Positions 14,106 through 28,308 of a stretch of 64,000 bases of DNA are shown here, piece after piece. This DNA is from Antedon mediterranea (taxonomy: Eukaryota; Echinodermata; Crinoidea; Comatulida; Antedonidae). Position numbers and translations under genes: made by a program. The stretch lies in assembly GCF_964355755.1 (NCBI RefSeq), contig NC_092674.1, positions 16,561,001 through 16,625,000 on the forward strand, written 5' to 3'. Position 1 is the first letter of the stretch. Each line of letters begins with the position of its first letter. The notes under the pieces are model-generated. The model was not told the origin of the DNA. It worked only from the letters and a program-made list of their open reading frames with translations, and did not search any database.

Positions 14106-15179
14106 TATATAGAATTGGTTACGGCTGCTGCATAGCAAATTTTAAGCTTCTTAAATTTCTTCATTACATTTCTTCCTAACGTACTTACTTTATATTAATT
14201 ATAGAGATTGATAAATATTCCACTTGTTAAATAACTTTAAAAATCGGCAAAATTGATGGTTCAAAGCAAATGTTCCATGAGAGGCGACATTTTTCGACAT
14301 GCCTCGTGTGCGGCGAAGACTAGTTCTGAAAATGGAACAGTCCACGGCGAGGGTATCAAATTATTAATTAACATGCTAATACAGTACATGAATACCCTGC
14401 ACATTGCCTGGGCGACGTATTTTAGTAATACTGTAAAAGGAAGACTGAATCCCCCTGTAAGGAAAATGGTAAACACTGATGTTTATGGTCGGGATTATTT
14501 TTTTCAGTGGTTGGCCTCTGTGCACGAGGTCCACGCAAAGTCAAATAAAACAATGTTGTTTATCAAACAGAAATATAAATTAACTTCAATTTTACTAAAT
14601 TAACCAGATTTTGATAATGAGAAAGACTCAAATTAAAATATTTAATAAACATAGATTAAAAATATATAAAAATAATCCCTTAATCAAAATCTTTCCAGAC
14701 ATAATTTATTCACATGGGTACATAAGAAATAGTATATTTTTAACTTCTAAAGACATACCCATTTTTTAAATTTCACGAACGTGTTCAAATCGTGGTAACG
14801 AAATCTGCTTCATTGGGATACTACTATAAACCTTATTGAAAATTCTTATGAAATGTTCGTCTGTAACGCTCAGATTTTATAACCCTTGTTGAAAAATGGT
14901 AGATTCCTCAAATATAAAAATCTAATTCACACAGCACAATTTTTCTTTAGCGTCTTTTATTTTCGCAAAGTCTGAACAGTCAAAAGTAAAGTAAAGTATA
15001 AAATTCCTCATCAAGTATTGCTTTCATTTTCTAGTATTTCAAAGTGAAGGGATAGTGTATAACAAAATCAATAGCCGCCGTAAATACAGTAGCTCCGAAT
15101 TTTATTCGTGATACAATTTGTTTTTATTTTAATAATTTGTCAAAGTATTTTTATCAGAGTGCGCACTCTCAAAATTTAA

Positions 15180-16744
<1,565 letters not shown>

Positions 16745-17577
16745 CTAGATTTGAACTCGTCACTTTGATGAGTTCGGGTTATCCGCGCAAATGCAACATG
16801 CACAAACCAGGGAGTTTTCAACTCCCTGCACAAACTTAACTATATGAACCTCGACAATTCCATTGAAAAAATGTTAGTGCGCTCTCTATTTTGTGTCACG
16901 TCTAAGGGAGCGTGCCCAAATGTTTTTACTCCGTTAAACTTGTTGTAACGCAACTAGTTTAACGATTTACCGTTATATGCGAGCTAATTTAAATGGGGTT
17001 GGGCGTGTTCAGTGAGGCATATCAAGCCCTCCGTTTACTAGCTACTATGCTGTTGTGATCACTCCATTGTTTAACGCGTAATTAACGGGAGACCGGACAT
17101 GCCGTTCAGTGTTGCGTTATTAACAGTCCTTGTTATGGTATGTTGCGTGAAATCCTATGATGACTCAAAATAACGGGTTATTAGCAGTCCGGTCATTGTT
17201 GTTACAACGCGTTGTTAACACGATTGTTAATTCGTTTAATAGCTTTTTGGGCTCGTATGTTATGTTATGTTATGTTATAATTATATTTATTAAAATAATC
17301 ATGTATTATACTGTATCCTAGGCCTACCGTAAAATAAAAATATATATAGGCTGAGGCCTACACGGTAAAATAAAAATATAGGTCTAAGCATACTATTTAC
17401 GATTCGATTCATGCTATTTTTTAGCCTGGTACGTCGGGCGACACGTGTCTAAATTTCTAATTTAAAGGTCAAATTTGCGTGTCAAAAGTGCGACTTATAC
17501 ACAATAGTCACAGTTCAGTCAGTTATAGTCACAAGCAATAGGGGATATGCTGTAGACAAAAATCCGGGAAAGAAAGA
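16745..17577 (-). mobile_element. Helitron-like element 1 (non-autonomous)
   Basis: On the minus strand the 3' end reads ACTCGTCA-AAG-TGACGAGT, then TCAAATCTAG, then T: a subterminal hairpin followed by CTAG and a T, the Helitron 3' signature (hairpin + CTRR, inserted at A^T). A plausible 5' end is near 17577, where the GGGAAAGAAAGAAGA sequence seen at the other copies' 5' ends occurs. The body also has a CAGGGAGTTTTCAACTCCCTG hairpin (about 16809-16829). No Rep/helicase coding. Confidence 0.65.
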
Positions 17578-17618
17578 AGAATAACAAAGAAGATGAAAAA
17601 GATATTTACAATCACAAG

Positions 17619-17780
17619 GGTTATCCTGCAACTAAGTTGCGGATAACCAAAAAAAAAAAAAGATGATGAAACAGGACAGTTACAAGGAGTTATCCGTGAA
17701 TGCGGATAACTAATAATACAGAAAAAAAAAAATTGATCCAATACAATCACAAGGAGTTATCCGCTATTAAGCGGATAACT
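17619..17780. repeat. array of three GTTATCCGC hairpins
   Basis: Three consecutive units of about 65 bp, each made of an A-rich linker, (CA)ATCACAAGG or GTTACAAGG, and a hairpin: 17619-17648, 17688-17711 and 17755-17780. The stems are GGTTATCC/GGATAACC and AGTTATCCG-/-CGGATAACT with different loops. GTTATCCGC is also the sequence just inside the terminal hairpin of the neighbouring Helitrons, so the array probably derives from Helitron ends. Confidence 0.75.
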
Positions 17781-17782
17781 AA

Positions 17783-19312
17783 CTAGACATGTAACTCGTC
17801 ACTTTGACGAGTTTGGTTATCCGCCGCGCAAGTGGTGCAACATTAACATTAAGGCGATGGGTTGAGGACAAAAGGAAGTGTTCACGTTGGCATTATGACC
17901 TGAACTGAAGAATATGATATGTTGTTATTGCTGAATTTTATTATTTAAATTCTTATATAGTATACACAGTATAATCTGTATCCATATCACATACAGTGTA
18001 GAATAGGTGAAATTACGGGACCCGCTATTTATTGCAATTTTTAACATGTTGACGGTTTTAAAATGAAACGCGAAGGTAGCAATTCCGAAAGGAAATTATC
18101 TCAGCAACAACGTATTAGCGTGTAGAAGAAATTTGAATACGTGAAATATTGATGCGCGCTCTTTTAAATGTAATGAATTATGACGCAAAAGATGAAAATA
18201 CGACCTTTTTTATTTAACTGGCCATATGATGACGTCACAACATCCGATTGGCAACATTTTTACATAATTTCGTATCTACAATTCAATAGCTTCTAGAAAA
18301 AGTTTTAATCGTGATTATCACATTTTATTCTTACGAGCTATACAGGTAACAGATTAAAATTTACTGTAAAGATGAAATTAATGCCACACGTGATTTAAAT
18401 TTTTAGGCATGATGACGTAAAAAAAATTAAAATATTTTTAACACGGGCGAAAGATACTTGATCGACCTAGACAATATCAAAATCGGGGTGAAAATGGAAA
18501 ACGGATAAGTGGAGATGCGCTCTATTCAATATGATGAGCGATGACGAAAGATACAAAAATCCTAAAATTTATATTCGCGTGGCCATACGATGACGTCACA
18601 ATGTCCGGTTAGCCATATTAATACCTGATCCGATATCTACAACTCATCTACTTCCAGAATATGCCATCCACAAAAAGTTGACCGTCTAGTTTTGAAATTA
18701 CGACTGTTTAAAAAAAGGCATATTTTAAACGAATTTTTTAACCTTTTCATAAAAAACGCGCGCAAATTGTCCAATTCGCATTAGTGCTCGTATGACGTAT
18801 CTTTAAGTCGAAATTGTTTAAAATTTGATAAAATTACTAGAAAAGGCTGGAAAAATATAAATCACGCGAAAAAAATATGTTTTCAATGCTACGTGCGCAC
18901 CGCACACGTAAAAATGTGCGCACGCGTGGGAATTTTTGGCATGCTTAAAACGACATGAAACGCGTAGAAAGTTGATTATAAATTAATTTTGCGCATTTTG
19001 AAATTTTAAATGCGCTTGCGCGCGTAACTTTGTGTAAAACACGCAATTTTTTTTCAACAGAAAGTTAGCGCATGATATAAATTAAACTTTTGCAAAGTTT
19101 CAAGTTGAAATGTTATTTGGTTGTCGAGCTATGTTAAATAGGACAAAATCGTTAAATCGCGCGTAACTCACGTTGCGAAATTGTAAACGTCATGAAAAGC
19201 TTCGCTTGACGACGTTACGTAAATGTCAATATGTTAAGATAGTTACCGAAATGTTATGTTTGCGAGTTTTAGAGAAAAGCGTTACACAAAAATCATACAG
19301 AAAGAAAGAAGA
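17783..19312 (-). mobile_element. Helitron-like element 2, complete non-autonomous copy
   Basis: On the minus strand it runs from A^TCTTCTTTCTTTCTGT (5' end at 19312) to a hairpin ACTCGTCA-AAG-TGACGAGT followed by TACATGTCTAG^T (3' end at 17783). Both ends therefore show the Helitron A^TC...CTRR^T arrangement without target duplication. Inside is the family block TAGAATAGGTGAAATTACGG (about 17999-18018). Two exact TGACGTCA palindromes lie at 18230-18237 and 18591-18598. It is nearly identical to element 4. No open frame longer than about 80 codons, so mobilisation would need a helper. Confidence 0.8.
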
Positions 19313-19316
19313 TGAA

Positions 19317-20834
19317 CTAGAATTTAATTCGTCACTTTGACGAATTATAGGTGATCATTTTTATCATTTTACTGAAATTAATTTTTTTTTACATGCACGT
19401 ACTGTACGTTATCATACGATCAGAAAATGTTGATGTATGACGTCCCATTATACGCTTATAGTGCTGAGTTGTGCCTATTATATGCCATATACAATATGTA
19501 CATATATTTAATGTATATCTATATACAGTGTAGCATAGGTGAAATTACGGGACACACATCATGTTCTAATTTTTTGTTATGATAGAATTATCAAAATAAA
19601 CTCGATGATGACAATTTCGAAAGATAATGAATTGAGCAAATAAATATAAGAATTGGAAGAGAATTTGGCACGTAGAAGCGCTGTGAAATTGAAATTTGTA
19701 TAACTTTGACGAAAAAGATGAAAAAACTACTTTTTAACTTCAACTGGCCATATGTTAACGTCACAACATCCGATAGGCTTGATTTTTATATGAATTCATA
19801 TCTACATTTCATCAGCTTTCATAATAAATTATAATCATCAAGGTAACCTTAAATTCTGAAGAGCTGTAAGATATTCAAATTTACGGCAAAGGTGAAATTA
19901 CACGACCTACGTTATTCAACTTTTTACGCGTGATGATGTCGTCAAAATAAAAATAGTGGCAAGTCCTGAGAAAGTCAATTAATTGAGCAATCACATACTA
20001 AAATTTGAGCGAAAATCGGCACAAAATAACAGAGATGCGTTCTATTGAATGTGATAAAATATGACTAAAAAGAAAAAAAACTTTATTTTAAATTTAAGTG
20101 GCCATTTGATGACGTAATAACATTTTGTACGTAAAATATGTACATGAATTCATATATACAACTCAATGGCTTCCAGAATAAGTTAAAAAATTTGGGGGTC
20201 ATCGTGCATTCTTAAGAAATATTTTCATTTAAAAAATGCCTAATTTTTCACCATTTTCAGCACTTTGATGCAATTAATTTGCGCATTTTGTCATTTTTAA
20301 CCTGCTCGTATAGCGTTATTTTAAATCGGAACTGACTCAAATTTGGTAAATGTACTAAGGATGGTGAGTAGAATGCGATTTGTACAAAAAAAATCGTATT
20401 TTTATGCTTTTTAAGTATCGCGCGCGCAAAAACGTGTTTTTGCGCAGTAATTTTTTGAAACACGCAAAATGGCCCAATTCATGCTCTAAATTGATCAAAA
20501 CTTAATTTTGAGCTTTTTAAATTTTTAACGCGCGATTTCACGCGCATGACCCTACGTGCGCGTGCGTTTTTATTTGCTAATATTTTTACCCTTGACCTGA
20601 AGTTTACGTGTTGTGAATGTCGTTAATATGTGATAATGAATTATGGAGATATGATTGATAATGTGATTTCACAAAATGGCGTATAAATGACGTACGGATG
20701 AGTGATCACGCTGAAAAGCTTATTAGGACTAAGTTAAAGTATTTGAAAGACATTGTGAGATTTTGGTAATCATTAACATTAAACTTTTTGAGATATTTGT
20801 TACACAAAATCTGTACAGAGAGAAATAAAGAAGA
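19317..20834 (-). mobile_element. Helitron-like element 3 (second subfamily)
   Basis: Its 3' end (left side) is CTAG at 19317-19320, preceded on the minus strand by the hairpin AATTCGTCA-AAG-TGACGAATT. The 5' end is approximately AGAAATAAAGAAGA at 20834. The body is related to, but clearly diverged from, elements 2 and 4. It starts only four bases after element 2 ends. Elements 8, 9 and 10 belong to the same subfamily. Confidence 0.75.
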
Positions 20835-21072
20835 ATCATAAGAACTAGACATGTAACTCGTCACTTTGACGAGTTTGGTTATCCGCCGCGCAAGTGGTGC
20901 AACATTAACATTAAGGGCATAGGTTGAGGACAAAAGGAAGTGTTCACGTTGGCATTATGACCTGAACTGAAGAATATAATATGTTGTTATTGCTGAATTT
21001 TATTATTTAAATTCATATATAGTATACACAGTATATTAATCTGTATCCATATCACATACAGTGACATACATA

Positions 21073-24035
21073 CAGTACCGGACAGAATTATTGCAGATTT
21101 TGAACGCATTCAACGCATTGTTAAAGTGTTGACAACGCGTTGAAACTGCGTTGTCCGTTGGCGTTGAAAGTGTTGAGTTCGTTGAACTGTTTATTCAACC
21201 AACACAATGTGTTGCGTTGAGTTTGCGTTGAAATAACGAACAATCGGATTCGTATGGTATTTACAGATTGCCAGTGTGTATTAGTAGTACCGTATTTTCC
21301 GGAGTATAGGTCGACCCGAAGTATAAGTCGACCCCCAACTTTGGCCTAGAATATCGTTGATTTTGGTATGACCTGAATATAAGTCGACCCCCAAAATCAG
21401 CTAATAACACAACTTACTTTAAAGTTCAAAGAGGGCTAGAAATGTATGAAATGTGGTTATTTGTTTATACTGTATTATTAAAGTGTAGGCCTAATCAATA
21501 TCGGACGGACGGACGTAATGATGACAACTTCGCCGCCGTCTTCACCAGCCTATAATAAATGACAGCGATGTAGCGTTACTTGCCATCAGCGATGTTTTTC
21601 GCGTCACTCGAATAAATTAAAACGAGTTTTCCGTTAGGAGGCTTATTAATGTACAGGCGAGTAGTTGTAAATCGCGTTATCTGTAAATGTACACGCGCCC
21701 GACTAAGGAGAATTTATTTTATGAATAGACATGCGCAGTAATTGTAATTACGAACAAACAAACAAACTGCGCATGTGTATAGATGAAAATATCGCTCAAT
21801 AACAAACATGCTGCATGGACATTCCGACGTCTGTGGTGTGTGTTACGATGTTTTCGCGAGAGTGAATAAGAAGCATAAAGAAAACTATTTATTCTTAATT
21901 ATCTTAAAATAAAAGCGTAATATTTACATCAAAATGAGTCATTGTGATATATTAATATTTTATTGACCAGTACTTGTTGCAGTTGTATTATTTTGTACAA
22001 TGTAGGTATTAAATTGAAAACTTCTGTGAGTGATTGATGATAGGCCACTGACCTTGCTGGGTCTTGACAGCTGACGGCTTTTGAACATATTTTTTCGGCT
22101 TGATTTTTTTCAAAAATCGCATGGTCGGAGTATAAGTCGACCCCCCGATTTTGCAATTAAAATTTTCCCACAAAGTCTCGACCTATACTCCGGAAAATAC
22201 GGTAGTAGTAATAGTATAAAATACAGTATTACAAATATTTACGAAAACAAACATAATGTGTATTTTTCCGCGGAAACCTAGCTTAATATATTACACTAGG
22301 CTAGGCCTACTACTAACGAGTAGGCCCCGTGTGTATATGAGCCGCGTCTGCCATCGCAGTTAAAAGTACGTGGTCATGTCCTCAATTACTGTGTGCCTAT
22401 ATTAACTGGAGTATTAAATACCAAAGTTAAGGCGGCGGTGAATCTTGGAGGCTAGGTCACATCGTAATTAATTATTTCCAAACTAAAAACTTCGCAGTAC
22501 TGTACTACATTTTTCTCGATTATTTATAAAAACAACATAGCCTACACCCGCCGCCATGGAAGGCAACAATACACCACCAACATAACGATCCAGCATGGTC
22601 GTCGTCTTTTTCACGCATGCTTTTCGTGACGTGAGGGACTGATCGAAAGGTGAAGAGTTCATTCATTATGAAATAACGCGTAATTAAAAGGGAAAAAATC
22701 GTTTAGTTTTATTATTATCCATAAATATATCATTATCATGTATTATATTATAAATTAATTATTGTGATGCCTAACGTAACCCATGCAGAGAAAAGCGTTA
22801 AATATAATAACCAAGAAATAGGAATGACCAATTTGATGACAATAGGCAATGTTAGGCGTTTTCTTTAAAATCAAAACCTGTGCCATACCATATTATTCAC
22901 GCCAAGGTGTAACCCACAAATATTTGAATAACCAAACAATTCAGAATAAAGAACCACTTTATTCTGATGCAAGACAATATATTATTACAGGCGAGGTTTA
23001 GGCGTTTTCTCTTTAACATACTATTGTTTTGTTTCTTAATATAATTATATTGGCCTCCTCCTGAAACTGTATGAATGGGATGGGAGTTGCGAGAATATGC
23101 GAGCGAACAGCCAACATTTTAATCAGTTTACAGTGTGATGCTTTTCAAAACGCGCAACGTTTTCAACGCGTTCAACGCTATGGGATTCAATTGTTTAACG
23201 TCGTCAATGAACGGTCAACGGGTTCAACACATTCAACACGCTCTATTGTTAACGTATTCAAAACGCTTTTTGTACTTAAAAATGTAATGTTGTTCGATTT
23301 ATAAAGATTTAAATTGGTTCATGGGTGTCGGACACGTCAAATTTTTTAGTTCTTTCAAATTACATTACAACAAACAATGGGACAATTATAAAATAAAAAC
23401 CAAAATAGAGAAACAATATTTTAACTTTATCTCTTGAATCTCGAACAGCTAAAAAATGTAGGCCTAAATAAAATTAATTACTTCGTCGTCATTAACGATC
23501 GTTAAATACGTCATAACACACGTGGTGTTTTTCTTGAGGAAACCAGGGTGGCGGCCTCGTGTGTTGATGTCAGTAATTTCCACGTTGTTTGATTTTACGA
23601 CGCGAGATCGTGTTTTCCCCCGGAAGGCCTACAGTACAGTGTTAACTGTTAGACTTGGCATCGACCTTATTATTCGATGTTTTCCTTCACTAAACACTGG
23701 GAAATATCACTGTGTGTTTTATTTGGTAACTGTCCGCTCAATACTTAAAAATATATCTAAGCTTCATATATATTTTATTTATATTAAAATATCTGGTAGT
23801 GACTGCCGATAGGTATTTTGCCTGTTGTTGTTACTGATCGTTCAGGCGTGCAATCGGCCAGTCTAGTGCTGCAGCAGCTAGCGTTGAAATAACTAATTGT
23901 TTACTTGACATGCTGATAATGACTTTCGTTGAATAAACAACTAAACGTTGAAAGCCGTTCAACGCAACGCAAACACAACGCAACGACAACGTGTTGAATG
24001 CGTTGGGATTTTTGCAATAATTCTGTCCTGTACTG
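21073..24035. mobile_element. Tc1/mariner-like non-autonomous element nested in Helitron 4
   Basis: Left end CAGTACCGGACAGAATTATT, right end (reverse complement) CAGTACAGGACAGAATTATT, each flanked by TA (21071-21072 and 24036-24037). CAGT termini with a TA target duplication are typical of Tc1/mariner. The subterminal regions (21090-21240, 23100-23240 and 23880-24010) are packed with CAACGCGTT/TTCAACGC-type repeats. No transposase seen; 2.96 kb. Confidence 0.8.
21290..22202. mobile_element. element with CCGTATTTTCCGG ends nested in the Tc1/mariner-like element
   Basis: Begins CCGTATTTTCCGGAGTATAG, ends with its reverse complement CTATACTCCGGAAAATACGG, and continues inward with TCGACC repeats on both sides. 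Flanked by TAGTAGTA on both sides (21282-21289 and 22203-22210). An 8-bp duplication would point to hAT, but because the flank is a TAG microsatellite a shorter TA duplication cannot be excluded. About 0.9 kb, non-coding. Confidence 0.75.
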
Positions 24036-25341
24036 TAGAATAGGTGAAATTACGGGACCCGCTATTTATTGCAATTTTTAACATGTTGACGGTTTTAAAA
24101 TGAAACGCGAAGGTAGCAATTTCGAAAGGAAATTATCTCAGCAACAACGTATTAGCGTGTAGAAGAAATTTGAATACGTGAAATATTGATGCGCGCTCTT
24201 TTAAATGTAATGAATTATGACGCAAAAGATGAAAATACGACCTTTTTTATTTAACTGGCCATATGATGACGTCACAACATCCGATTGGCAACATTTTTAC
24301 ATAATTTCGTATCTACAATCCAATACCTTCCAGAAAAAGTTTTAATCGTGATTATCACATTTTATTCTTACGAGCTATAACAGATTAAAATTTACTGTAA
24401 AGATGAAATTGATGCCACACGTGATTTAAATTTTTAGGCATGATGACGTTAAAAAAATTAAAATATTTTTAACTCATGCGAAAGATAGTTGATTGACCTA
24501 GACAATATCAAAATCGGGGTGAAAATGGAAAACGAATAAGTGGAGATGCGCTCTATTCAATGTGATGAGCTATGACGAAAGATACAAAAATCCTAAATTT
24601 TATATTCGCGTGGCCATACAATGACGTCACAATGTCCGGTTAGCCATATTAATACCTGATCCGATATCTACAACTCATCTACTTCCAGAATATGTCATCC
24701 ACAAAAAGTTGACCGTCTAGTTTAGAAATTACGACTGTTTAAAAAAAGGCATATTTTAAACGAATTTTTTAACCTTTTCATAAAAAACGCGCGCAAACTG
24801 TCCAATTCGACGTGCTCGTATGACGTATCTTTAAGTCGAAATTGTTTAAAATTTGGTAAAATTACTAGAAAAGGCTGGAAAAACATAAATCACTCGAAAA
24901 AAAAACGTTTTCAATGCTACGTGCGCACCGCACACTTAAAAATGTGCGCACGCGTGGGAATTTTTGACATGCTTAAAACGACATGAAACGCGTAGAAAGT
25001 TGATTATAAATTAATTTTGCGCATTTTGAAATTTTAAATGCGCGTGCGCGCGTAACTTAGTGTAAAACACGTAATTTTTTTTCAACAGAAAGTTAGCGCA
25101 TGATATAAATTAAACTTTTGCAAAGTTTCACTTTAAAATGTTATTTGGTTTTCGACATATGTTAAATACGACAAAATCGTTAAATCGCGCGTACGTCACG
25201 TTGCGCAATTGTAAACATCATGAAAAGCTTCGCTTGCTGACGTTACGTAAATGTCAATATGTTAAGATAGTTACCGAAATGTTATGTTTGCGAGTTTTGG
25301 AGAAAAGCGTTACACAAAAATCATACAGAAAGAAAGAAGAA

Positions 25342-26781
25342 CTAGAGTTAGTTATCCGCACGACAAACGCCACGTGCACGTGATACGTTAGAATATTGCA
25401 CACAGAAAAAGATTATGGCATTATGACCTGAACTGAAGAATATGATATGTTGTTATTGCTGAATTCTGTTATTTTGTGTCATATAGACAATATAATCTGT
25501 ATACATATTACATACAGTGTAGAATAGGTGAAATTACGGGACCCCCCGTTTATTCCTATTTTTAACATGGCGACGGTATCAAAATGAAAAACTAAGACAG
25601 CAATTTGGGAAGGAAATTATCTCAGTAACAACATATTAACGTGCAGAAGAAATTTGAATACGTGAAATATTGATGCACGCTCTTTTAAATGTAATGAATT
25701 ATGACACTAAAGATGAAAATACGACTTTTCTTATTTAACTGGCCATATGATGACGTCACAACATCCGAATGGCAAAATATTTATATGATTTTGTATCTAC
25801 AATCCAATAGCTTCCAGAAAACGTTTTAATCGTGATTATCACATTTTATTCGTACGAGCTATAACAGATTAAAATTTACTGTAAAGATGAAATTAAAGGC
25901 ACAAGTAATTTAAATTTGTAGGCATGATGACGTCATAACAATTAAAATATTTTTAACTCATGCAAAGGATAGTTGATTGACCTAGACAATATCAAAATCG
26001 GGGTGAAAATGGAAAACGGATAAGTGGAGATGCGCTCTATTAAATGTGATGCGCTATGACAAAAGAGAAAAAATCCCTATATTTTATATTCGAGTGGCCA
26101 TACGATGACGTCATAATGTCCGGTTTGCCATATTGATGCATGATACGATATCTACAACTCATCATCTTCCAGAATACGTAATAAAAACAACTTTTACCGT
26201 TTAGTTTAGAAACTACAACTGTTTAAAAAAAGGTATAATTTTGACAAATTTTGATGAATTTTTGAACTTTTTCATAAAAAACGTACATAAATTATCCAAT
26301 TCTACGGGCTCGTATGACGTGATTTTAAGTCGAAATCGTTTAAAAGTTGGTAAAATTACTAGAAAAGGCTGGAAAAACCTAAATCACGCGAAAAAAATTG
26401 TTTTCAACGCTACGTGCGCACCGCGCGCGTGGGAATTTTTTACATGCTCAAAATGACATGAAACGCGTAGAAAGTTTTTAAATGCGCGTGCGCGCGTAAC
26501 TTCGTGTGAAACATGCCATTTTTTTTCCACAGTCAGTTAGCGCAGAATATAAATTAAACTTTTGCTAAGTTTCAATTTAAATTGTTATATGGTTTTTGAT
26601 TTATGTTAAATACGCGAAATTCGTTAAAATGCGCGTAAGTCATGTTGCGCAATTCTGACGTCATTCAAAAATAAAAAAGCACAACTTCACGTGAATGCCC
26701 ATATGTTGACAAAGTTATGAAATGTTAACTTTACACGTTTTTGAGATATGCTCTGCACAAAAATGACAGAAAGAAAGAAGA
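25342..26781 (-). mobile_element. Helitron-like element 5, terminal hairpin deleted
   Basis: Starts with CTAGAG and then GTTATCCGCACGACAAACGC, whereas element 7 has the full CTAGACATGAAACTCGTCAC... hairpin before GTTATCCGCTCGACAAACGC. About 25 bp comprising the stem-loop are missing. The 5' end is near 26781. It has an exact TGACGTCA at 25751-25758 and a near match at about 26105. Confidence 0.75.
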
Positions 26782-26792
26782 ATACAGAAAAA

Positions 26793-28307
26793 CTAGATTT
26801 GAACTCGTCACTTTGACGAGTTCGGGTTATCCGCGCATACGCAACATGCACATACTTTAAACTATATGAACCTCGACAATTATTATGCCATCCTATGACA
26901 TGAAATAAATATCTTTACAGTGCTGAATTGTACCGATGTTGTAGCATACATCATGTTACAGTATTTACAGAATACACTGTATATTATGTTATATACAGTG
27001 TAGCATAGACGGAATTACGAGACCCATCTTTTAAATCCAATTATTAACACGATGACATCATCAAATTGACATAAAAATAATAATTTTAGAAGATAATTAT
27101 CTAATTAATTACATTAATACAAATTTGGAGAATTTTGGTCACGTAAAAGTGAGATGCGCTCTCGTTTAAACGCAATGAACTTTTACGCAAGAGGTGAAAA
27201 TATGACTTTTTGAATTCAACTGGCCATATGATGACGTCACAACATCTGATTGACAAAATATTCACATGAATTCGTATCTACAATCCAATAGCTTCAAGAA
27301 AACGTTTAATAATGATTATCACTTATAACTCTGACGAGCTATAACCGATTGAAATTTACTGTAAAGATAAAAATAAGTGACCCACGTTATTTACATTTTT
27401 AGACATGATGACGTCATAAAAATTAAAATATTTTAAACTCATGCGAAAGATAGTTGATTGACCTAGACAGTATTAAAATATATGAGGAAATGGAATACGT
27501 ATAAGCGATATGCGCTCTATTTAATGTAATGAGCAATAACGAAACAGTCAAAAATCCAATATTTTACATTTGTGTGGCCATACGATGACGTCATAACATC
27601 CGAGGGGTAAAGATTCTGCATGAATTCATATCTACAACATATCTGCTTACATATTAAATTTTTAAAAATGGGGGTAACGGTTGATCCTGAGGAGCTATAA
27701 TAGATTCAAAGTAGGCATAATTTTGACAATATTTTGTCTTTTTTTAAACTAAAACGCACGCAAATTGTCTAAATCAACGTGTTCGTATGACGTCATTTTA
27801 ATTTGAAATGATGTCAATCTTTTTTTAAATGACTAGGAAAGGCTGGAAAATCATAATTCAAGAGAAAAAAACATGATTTTCATGCACCGTGCGCACCATA
27901 CGCGTAAATTTGTTTGCGCGCGCGGGAATTTTTGACATGCTTAAAATGTCATGATCAGCGTAGAAAGTTGATTAGAAATTAATTTTGCGCATTTTGAAAT
28001 TTTAAATGCGCGGGCGCGGGTAACTTCTTGTGAAACATGCCATTTTTAATCCATAGAAAGTTCGCCCTTGATATGACTTAAATTTTCACCAAGTATCAAT
28101 AAAAAATGACTTTTGGTTTATAATCTATGATCAATCATTTAAATTCATAAAATCGCGCGTAACTCACGCTGCGCGACTCTAACGTCATATAACAAAGTTT
28201 CTTGCACATCTACAGCTACAGGTCAATCTTTTGACAAAGTTATACAAAGTTACGTTTACAAGCAATAGGGGATATGCGACGCACAAAAATCCGGGAAAGA
28301 AAGAAGA
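26793..28307 (-). mobile_element. Helitron-like element 6
   Basis: 3' end CTAG at 26793-26796 with hairpin ACTCGTCA-CTT-TGACGAGT and GGGTTATCCGCGCA, the same end as element 1. 5' end at about 28307 (CCGGGAAAGAAAGAAGA). TGACGTCA at 27232-27239. Element 7 begins two bases later. Confidence 0.75.
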
Positions 28308-28308
28308 A

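Larger units (their letters stand above)
20845..25340 (-). mobile_element. Helitron-like element 4, split by a Tc1/mariner-like insertion
   Basis: The 3' end CTAG is at 20845-20848 with hairpin ACTCGTCA-CTT-TGACGAGT (plus-strand sense); the 5' end GAAAGAAGA is at 25340. Sequence 20845-21070 and 24036-25340 together correspond to element 2 from end to end with few differences. Sequence 21073-24035 is foreign. Two exact TGACGTCA sites lie at 24267-24274 and 24622-24629. Confidence 0.8.

Noticed and set aside
14253-14603. 116-codon plus-strand open stretch in AMMECR1 intron 2
   Set aside because: No recognisable motif, no convincing splice partners, and an equally long antisense frame in the same place; compatible with chance.
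17619-17780. CRISPR-like array
   Set aside because: Regular spacing of short repeats was noted, but only three units exist, each is a hairpin with A-rich linkers, and the context is eukaryotic.
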